DNA from: Tieghemostelium lacteum
Taxonomy: Eukaryota; Evosea; Eumycetozoa; Dictyosteliales; Raperosteliaceae
Length of the DNA stretch: 64,000 bases
Direction of reading: 5' to 3'
Assembly: GCA_001606155.1 (NCBI GenBank)
Contig: LODT01000039.1
Location: 682,001 to 746,000, forward strand
Shown here one piece after another: positions 56,401 to 64,000 of this stretch (position 1 is the stretch's first letter; every line of letters begins with the position of its first letter). Under the pieces are notes generated by a model, which was not told where the DNA came from, made no database searches, and saw nothing but the letters and a program-made list of their open reading frames with translations. The translations under genes were made by a program, and so were the position numbers.

Positions 56401-59400
56401 ATTGACACTATTCAAGAGTTATCTCAATTCATCTCTACCACTTCACCATTCAATATTGGTGATCTCAGAACTTCCTTCTTCCCCTTCACTCCAAGTCCAT
56501 CACATCTACCAATAGATCAAGCTGGTCTATTTGTAGCCGTTGTAAAATCCAAAATCTGTGATATTTCTATTGGAAACTACGATACCTATCTACAAAACCC
56601 TTTATCATTCATTCAAACCAGTAAATGTATTGAATTTGGTCCATTTATTCAATCACACTCTCCCAAAACAGGATCTACACTTGGGTATCAAGTAACTTTA
56701 ACTGGTGTTGGATTCAAACCTACAATGATATTAAAGATTGATTCACAAGTTACACCATTTACATTTAATAGCTCATCAATTGTCTATGTAAATGTTCCCG
56801 CACAAACTGGTAAATCACATCACATTACTATTGAGTCAAGTTGGAATTCTAAATTATACTTTTTCTATCTACCACCTGTAGTATCATCTGTCCAATTCAC
56901 ACTACCAAGTACAGTAACAATCTCAGGTTCAAACTTTGGTACACTGTCATCTATGGTATCGGTATCTTTAAACTCTTTGAATTGCCATGTATCCTCAACT
57001 ACACAAACTGAAATTATTTGTATTCTCCAATCAGTTCTACCAAGAAATATTCACTTAAAACTGACTGTTAATGACCAAAATGTACACTACCAAACTCAGT
57101 TTGTTAGAAGAGATAAACTTACTCACCCTGAAATTGGTCATCCACACTCAATGCTATCACTCAACTCATCTTCTATATTTATATATGGTAATGAAAAAGT
57201 ATTAATAGGATCTAAAGAATGTGTATTAGTAAACCAATCTAATTGTGTAATACCACAAGGTAACGCATACAATACTGTTGATATTGATATTCAAGATGAC
57301 TTTGGATTCGATAGAATTACAGCAGCATCCAATACATTTGAATACCAAGATATGGAAATTACTGATTTATCATTAGTCTATAATGGATCCACTAAAGACA
57401 TTATACAAATTAAAGGTCTAGGACTTGGATCATCATTTGAAATCTACAATCAAATTTTATTTAGAGGTCAAAACATTCAAAATGGTTGTAAGTTCCCATT
57501 CAGTAATTTCATTGAATGTCTTATAGCCAAGAGTAAGACTACAGGTAGAGTTAGAATACAGACTAATGACGGTCATGTAGTATCATCTCCAAATGCCATC
57601 GGTCAACCAGTTATAAATAGTGTTGTATATACAACTGTTGGTACTCTTTCCACACTCTCTATTATAGGTGAAGGATTTTTAAATCCACTTTGGGATACAG
57701 TATCTCCAAGTGAATCCTATGTAAAACTCTTCACTTCATCTAATTCCACAATTACCTGTGCCTCCACACAATTCGTATCAGAAGAACTAGTAACTTGCCA
57801 ACAACCATCTTCAGTTGCCATGGATCATATTGAACTCTATATTATTGGTATTAAAGTCACATATCAAATCCCAACAACTCAGATTTCAGTTAAAATCTAT
57901 AACGATCAGAATTTCAATGTAAATTATGACACCAATATTGATTCTCTAATAAGTGGTCTTACATTAACAGTTAAAGATACTTCTATTAGTGCAACTACCA
58001 ATTCTCAAGGTATAGCTACATTTTCAGTACCAAGTATATTACATGATATATATTTGACCTGGACACAATTTGATAAATATTACAGTCCCAATCAAAACTT
58101 GATGATATTCAACAAGGATAATGATTCGGGTGCAACTAAACTAGTCCCACTATGGAGTGATTTTGTCAGTCTCCTATTCCTAATCGTAGGAAACCCGTTG
58201 AAGGTAAATAGAGACGTTACTGATTTTAGAGCTTTAGATAGTACTGGTGCCCAAGTACCAGTATACATCTCGCCTGATAACTCGAGCTACATAGTAAAAA
58301 CAAGTAATTTAACTCAATACACTTTTGATTGTGGTGAGGATTTCCTTGTAGGAACTAAATATAGACCAATTGTGAATCCAATAGAAATCACTAAACCAGC
58401 TACTCAGCCATTCATGTTCCAAAATGTGACTTGTAAATTATGGTTTATTCTAAGAATAGGATATTTTGTAGATTCTAACTTTGATGCTATTAAATCAGAA
58501 AGTGAACCATATGTGTCATTACCTTCTACTTGTCAAGTTAAATTTACCTTTGGTCTTAATGTAACCGTTCTATTACCAAAACCAGATGGTACTTATAAAA
58601 TATCGTTCAATGATGAAGCTAGTTTAGGAACCATTTGTACAAGTAATGTTTTCCCGGTGAAACCTAAAATCTATCTGTTCAATCAAACTAAATTGGATAT
58701 AGGTGTATTTACTGCTGATAATGGTGTAGATGCTTCTTTCATTTCCACTTTTGCCCAATCCCCTGACTGGTACATCGGCGAAAGCTTCCAATTCCCACTT
58801 GGTGTATTCCCACCTTCCTATTTATCACTTCTTGGGTTTTATAGATTTTTAACATCACCAGGTACTCCCTACATTATTAAACCTTGTGCCAATTGTAAAT
58901 TGACCTTTTCAACTGATGTAAATGCACAAGGTACTGTTATATCACCATCAGGTACTACTAAATACATTACATCTTCAATGGGTACATTGGATATTCAGTC
59001 ACTTCTATTTTTAGATCTTCTCTCTGGTAGAAAGATGCCACTCTATGGTGATATGATTGCATATTCTGATATCACTGCACTCTATGCAAATCTAAATACC
59101 CCAACTTTCCAATTTGTAGGTGTAAATCTCAAAACTGAAAAATACAACTCTACTTCATATGTATTGTTACCAAAAGATTGTCCACCAGGTACCAAAGCTG
59201 TTTTAGATACAATATGGAATGGTAGAACTCACAATAGATTCTATCATATGGTTTCTTATGTTGATCCTGTACTCTATGGGATCACAGATACATTTAATCT
59301 TGGTGGTGTTATAGTTGCATTAACTGGTCAGAATCTATGTAACCCAAATATTGATCCCAAGTTATATTTCAATATGACAATTTCTCCACCAGGTCAAGCT

Positions 59401-61098
59401 ATTACATCTGCACATTTATGTCAGGATTTCAATTGTGGAAATTCATCTGTTGTATATTGTTTGACGCCTGCCCAACCGCTATCTACTTCATCAGCAGTTG
59501 CAACATTGAGATCTCTTGGTAACATTGGTTTGACATCCCCAGTAGTTAGCACTACATTTTCATTCAAAAGTCGTATCTGTACTTTTGGAGGTATCTATTC
59601 ACAAGCAAATTTCTCAACATCACATGTTTTTAGATCCTTAATCGATGTATCATCAGGTCCAATTTCATTTATACCACGTGCTGTATATTGTCCAATCTTC
59701 TGTTCTTGTGAGCTCTTTAATGTAGGTGGTAAAAGTGTTTCAATTAGTAATGGTCGTTCAACTTTGGAATCACTATATCCATTTGAAACTTTAACTCTTT
59801 ATTCCTATAGATACGCAGATTGTGCCAGTAATGAGGTTGTAATGTTCTTCCCATCTCCAAAGAATATCACTTACTATAAAATTGGTAATTACACTAATTT
59901 AGGACAAGTACTTGGAATTAGAGTTCCTGCAGGTTGTCAAGTTGTATACACAACTTCTCAAGGTCAGACCATCACACTTAGAGGAAACTATATTAATAGA
60001 TACTTTAAAAACATGAATATGAATGTTATCAGTGCAAATATATCTAGTATTACACCATTATATCCAATTGAAGAAGGAAATGAAAATCAACCTATGAATT
60101 GGATTAGTAGAGGTTTGGAAATTGCCAAAGCAGGTACAACCGTTTTGAATCGTTTGACAATTCCAAATTACAACCCAACTAATTTTAATACAACTATTGA
60201 TGCTGATATAACTCAACCATACCCTTTCCCATCAATATCCGACTCATCATATTTATCAACTTCTTATTCTTGGATTGCTGATCCACAACAATTTGTAGAT
60301 CCTTGTGTAGTACAAGATTCAAACCAAAAAGATATTGTCTACTTTTTGGATGGAACTAAGCAGAATTTATATCAATGGAAAGATGGTACCAAAACACTGG
60401 TAAGATCATCTGCATCTCCCTATTATAAATTAGCATGTAGTCCAAATAGATACTTTGTATTGAAAGGTGACACCAAAGAGATTGAGTTTACAACAACTGG
60501 TACCAATTATATTGCAAAACAAGTAGAACAAGTAACTAATTTAGTAGGTGGAGGAACTCATCCTTATGTACTCGGTAAAAACCCTTCCAAAACTGGAAAT
60601 CAAATTGTTCTATTGAAATTTGATTTTGACCAAAAACAATTCTATCAAATTGCCCTACATCCAGAGAATACAACTTATGCAGCTTACATGGACACAATAT
60701 ATGCTGTTATTCCAACTAACAACACCATTTCAGTCTACAATGATGGATCTTGGAAACAAACATCTCATTTAGCTAAAAAAGTTATGGTTAATCCATTTAC
60801 AGGATTAGTAAACTTTTTAGCATTCAGTAACTCAAGATTACGTGCAGTATCTCTAGAAAACCCATTGACTGATAGTGTTGAAATCGCAGATACAGGTTTT
60901 ATTGACTTTGCTTACACAAAAACAAGAATATATTCAATTATTAATTATACGATATTGGTGAGAAGACATCCGGGTTATGCTGGTTCATGGTATGTTAGAA
61001 ATGATATTACTATAACCTATGCATATACTCAATTATTTGGTTGTGGTAATTCGATTTATGTAATCCTATCTGACAAACTATACAGATTTAATGATTAA
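53423..61098 (+). CDS. Giant secreted DNase II - TIG-domain fusion protein
   Basis: Two exons, 53423-55570 and 55630-61098, with a 59-bp phase-0 intron (AAT|GTATGT...TTTATAG|ATA), 2538 residues. Signal peptide KLYKLVLLFLIFNSIVFVIS. Residues about 20-450 match DNase II: WFLNRHQ, GIHIIHSLPQFPRLW, the first catalytic-type His in that segment, NHNHNKIAYG (cf. DHSKW, about 390) and FCAGDLNRATAQERRGGG (cf. CIGDINRMTSQxKRGGG, about 419). A region of unknown fold follows to about 1050. Then IPT/TIG domains (about 1055-1300: PFIQSHSPKTGSTLGYQVTLTGVGFKP, VTISGSNFG, LSIIGEGFLNP), a later TIG-like VIVALTGQNLCNP, and Cys pairs to the end. No membrane anchor, so secreted. Predicted acid DNase joined to adhesion-type domains. 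Ends 45 bp from the convergent gene. Poly(A) signal AATAAA at 61109. Confidence 0.82.
55571..55629 (+). other. Intron of the DNase II-TIG gene
   Basis: 59-bp intron, GTATGTAATT...CTATTTATAG, phase 0. Reading straight through gives a stop at about 55648, which would wrongly split the gene into two. Confidence 0.8.
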
Positions 61099-61108
61099 TT
61101 TAATATTC

Positions 61109-61114
61109 AATAAA
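61109..61114 (+). terminator. Likely poly(A) signal of DNase II-TIG gene
   Basis: AATAAA 11 bases after the stop; the convergent stop codon lies only 30 bases further on. Confidence 0.45.
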
Positions 61115-61143
61115 CAAACAATATTCAAACTTTTATTCTATTT

Positions 61144-64000
61144 CTAAGTTTCAGTATAGGAAAATGTAAAGTTTGGTTGGCATAACTTATGTTGATTCAA
61201 TAGATTTAGAATCTGTGAAAATTTTGGTACTCTAACCATTGTGATATTTTGAATATTTGGATTGTTTTTGAGAATTAATGGAATAATTTGATTGAGAAAT
61301 TGTTCGAATTGTAATTCTATGGATACTCTTAATATTGAAAATGATTGTAAATTAAAACAATATTTTAGGAGATGATGAATAGAATCCAATGTAAACTTTG
61401 GATAATGGACTGGGTCTCCATCCGTTGATAGTTTGGTGATTTGTAGATATTGTAAATCAGACATTTCTCTATCCACCAAAAACATGAATGTCTTATCAAT
61501 AGTCAGAGAAGACAATTGATAAAAGGTATCAAATGCCACATCTCTATGAAAATATTGTAAATCTGAGTAGTTTAGATGATAGATACCCTTACACAATAGA
61601 GACCATGGAGACCTTTTCAAAAAAGTATCAGAATTGAATTTCAATGGAATATTACATCTTAAGAGTGCCTTTTGTGATTCACCAAAAAATGCCTTGGAAA
61701 CCAAAGAAATCTCAAGTAGATTCTTAGTAGTGAACCCTTTACCATTATACAAACGTACTAGTATATTCTGAATGACATGATTTTGTATTTGACCATCATA
61801 TTGACCAATTTCCAGAGAACTTTCAAATAATTGTATATCATCACTCAAAAGGAAATACAATTGTTGAATTTTACCCTTTCGAATGAAATCATCTATTGCC
61901 TTTCTTTTTGTTGCATCATGGTGTTTATAAACCTCTGAAAGTTTATATAGAATATCAGGAGCTATACTATTGATTGGTAGACATTTAAAGTATCCCAAAA
62001 ATGTAAAAATATATTGGTTGTAATGATTACGTAGGTCTCTGTGTTCCTCCAAACATCTCTTTATAAAACACTGGTGAAGGTCATTCCAAATTGCTCTGTC
62101 AATAGTCTTCACATGATCTTCCATAATCTTACTGTGCACATGTGTAAATAGATCCTTAAAATCTTTTTCTAAGAGAAGAGTCTTGTAAAATTGTGGGAAA
62201 TCATCTAGGGATACCAAAATTGGTGTAATGTGATGAGCATCAACTCTGTTCACCCTCATTATTGAAAAACTATCAGTAAATACAAAATTTAATTGTTTTT
62301 TAATATGCTCTTGAACAGGTACTTTAGATTTCATTGCCATCAGAAAACGTAACATATTTTCAGCTGGCTTTAAATTATCGATATATTCATTAACCATTAT
62401 TTGAAAGATTCCACATGTATAGTCACTCCACAGGTGAATGAAAATTGGACTGACTAAATCTATTGGCATTCGATAGATTCCATTTACATTATCACTAATT
62501 GATTGTAAAAAATTTTCAGTTCTCTCTGAATTTGTACCTAGTATTTGATAGATAGTATTGAATTGAACTTTACTGGAATCGAGTTTTGACAGAGCCTCTA
62601 ATAGAAACTTCACCAGTTCCTCACGATGAGGAAACATTTCTATTAGTTTTAATAGTGGTTTTACATTTTGGTCATTTAGATACTGGTATCTATAAATTTC
62701 TAGAATCTTTGGCAGTATATTTGCTTCAATGGCTTCAGGTTCCCTATTAAAGTGTAGAATTGTTTCCAAGAGTTCTATAGATTGACAATAGACTTTTCTA
62801 TTTAAAATTTCCAGTGTAACTTGGTACAATCTAGAATAATATTTACCATAGAGGTTCTGGCGAAACTGGTCTGGAATTCTCATTATTATCTCATTGAGAC
62901 AATGAAATTTATCATGTTTAAATTTAAACCATGTTTTATAGATTTCGCCAAATCTAGATACAGCAACATTAGGTACAGTTACCATAACCACTTTTAATAG
63001 GTGATATATTAAATCGTATCCAGCATGCTTTGGAATATAACATTTCTGATAAGCCATCACCACAAAATCTACAACTAGATCACCAAGTTCCTCTGTAAAT
63101 TCAGTTGGATAGAGCATTATCATTTCTATTATAGATGAAAGTACTGTGAAGAGTTTATAAATTTCAAAACCGTAATAGATAGCATCTACCAAATGAGTGT
63201 ATACCAGTAACCTATTTTCAGTAACATTTTCATAGCCAATCTTATCCAACACACTAATTGCTAAAATTAATGAGTTTGGTGTTGAGGGAGCAGTTAATCT
63301 AATCCACTTCCAAAACCATTCCACAGATATAAGGTTAATCAATTCTTGACCATAGCATTTATAGTATTCAGATAGTATATTGTATTGTGTCACTGTTTCA
63401 TTGAATGTATCTACAGAATTTCTGAATATTAACACATGAGGTAACAATGACAAAAATGTATCTTTTAGTGATTGTTTCTGATCCAATGTGAGTTTTTCCA
63501 TACAATTTATTGCAAGGAATTTGGCAATATTGGAGACATTTGATGGCATATAGTCATCTAAAGGAGATAGAATCCGAACCAATTCAACTAGACTTTTAAT
63601 ATTTTCACTTGATATTACTTCTTTTTGAGTGAGGTAATATTTAATTATATTATTACAGATCATATCTGTTACATCAACTGATAATATTTCATCATTATTA
63701 TTAACTATTAACTATATCTATATTTGAGTACAAGTGATTTAAAATATCAAGTATATTAAACTTACTCTCACTAATGTTGAAATTGGTAATAGAGATTCAT
63801 GATATATAACTTTTGAACTAAATAAAATCTTGTAACTTATCATAAGGTCCAATATGGTTCCCAAAAGTGGAATATTATTACAATTTAGAAAAATGTGATT
63901 TAAAATTCCATTTTTATAGTATATTACCAAATCCCTATGTGTGCAATTTGCTAACAATACATCAAATTTACAGAAGCTTGGGTCACCAGATAAATTCAAA
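61144..64000 (-). CDS. Large helical repeat protein with F-box/LRR-like end, 5' truncated by window
   Basis: Two exons are visible: from beyond 64000 to 63766 and 63711-61144, with a 54-bp phase-0 intron (GTAAGT..GATATAG). More than 930 residues. Most is alpha-helical with HEAT/ARM-like spacing (ENIKSLVELVRILSPL, IQNHVIQNILVRLYNG), no signal or membrane segment. From about the last 200 residues: NILVRLYNGKGFTTKNLLEISLVSKAFFGE resembles an F-box (LLEISLVSKAF), followed by LRR-like SSLTIDKTFMFLVD, LQYLQITKLSTD, LQSFSILRVSI and NIQNITMVRVPKF. Proteins of this style are numerous in dictyostelids and unassigned; an SCF-adaptor role is a guess. Its start is outside the window. Confidence 0.65.

Noticed and set aside
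55678-61098. TIG region as its own gene starting at the 55678 ATG
   Set aside because: No signal peptide at that ATG, and a good phase-0 intron (55571-55629) joins it to the upstream DNase II part.
1-64000. tRNA, rRNA, snoRNA and CRISPR signals
   Set aside because: No T-loop-type GGTTCGA word in a cloverleaf context, no rRNA similarity and no spaced repeat array was seen by eye; a covariance-model search would be needed to exclude small RNAs.

Overview
The window looks like nuclear DNA of a dictyostelid social amoeba. Intergenic DNA is strongly A+T-rich with long poly-A/T runs, introns are short (about 50-130 bp, one of 271 bp) with GTAAGT/GTATGT donors, proteins carry poly-Asn and poly-Gln runs, and several genes are dictyostelid in type (SMEK, DdVASP-type VASP, dictomallein M66 protease, large TIG-domain secreted proteins). 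I cannot name the species; base composition suggests one less A+T-extreme than D. discoideum. No tRNA, rRNA, CRISPR array or recognisable transposon was found.

Layout. (1) 1-4.7 kb: the 5' part of a SMEK/PP4R3 gene (-) and a leucine-rich-repeat protein (+). (2) 4.8-16.4 kb: a lineage-specific tandem array, all on the minus strand, of two related P-loop GTPase types. Type A is soluble; its full-length copy ends in an Hsp20/alpha-crystallin-like domain. Type B has a GTPase-like domain, one membrane segment and a conserved tail with W-V-P repeats. The array reads best as three copies of a unit [A - B - old B remnant]: A1/B1 (B1 broken), (A lost)/B2, and A2 (tail lost)/B3. (3) 16.7-18.2 kb: LIS1. 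(4) 18.3-20 kb: two small unknown proteins, one membrane-anchored and one secreted and Cys-rich. (5) 20-31.6 kb: a biosynthetic pair in tandem, a ZZ-finger carboxylic acid reductase and a highly reducing type I polyketide synthase without a release domain. The two share a 22-nt element just after their stop codons. (6) 31.6-32.5 kb: a decayed gene-like stretch. (7) 32.5-46.8 kb: dictomallein-type protease, COG5, PIG-S, VASP, RPA1, a secreted Cys-rich protein and a membrane-anchored RhoGEF. (8) 47-61 kb: a block of secreted or surface proteins: two beta-helix-type membrane proteins (one with a 24-bp minisatellite coding for a Pro/Thr/Ser stalk), an intron-containing NlpC/P60 cell-wall hydrolase, and a giant secreted protein with a DNase II domain at its N-terminus and TIG domains behind it. 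(9) 61.1-64 kb: a large alpha-helical protein with an F-box/LRR-like end (-), running off the window.

How genes may work together. The PKS and reductase could form one pathway, the reductase acting on a polyketide acid or thioester. The GTPase A and B proteins share the same divergent GTPase fold and are always neighbours, so they may be a soluble/membrane pair. The DNase II-TIG, NlpC/P60 and dictomallein proteins are all secreted hydrolases that would suit a bacterivore. These links are inferred from position and domains; the domain calls are read from motifs without database searches.
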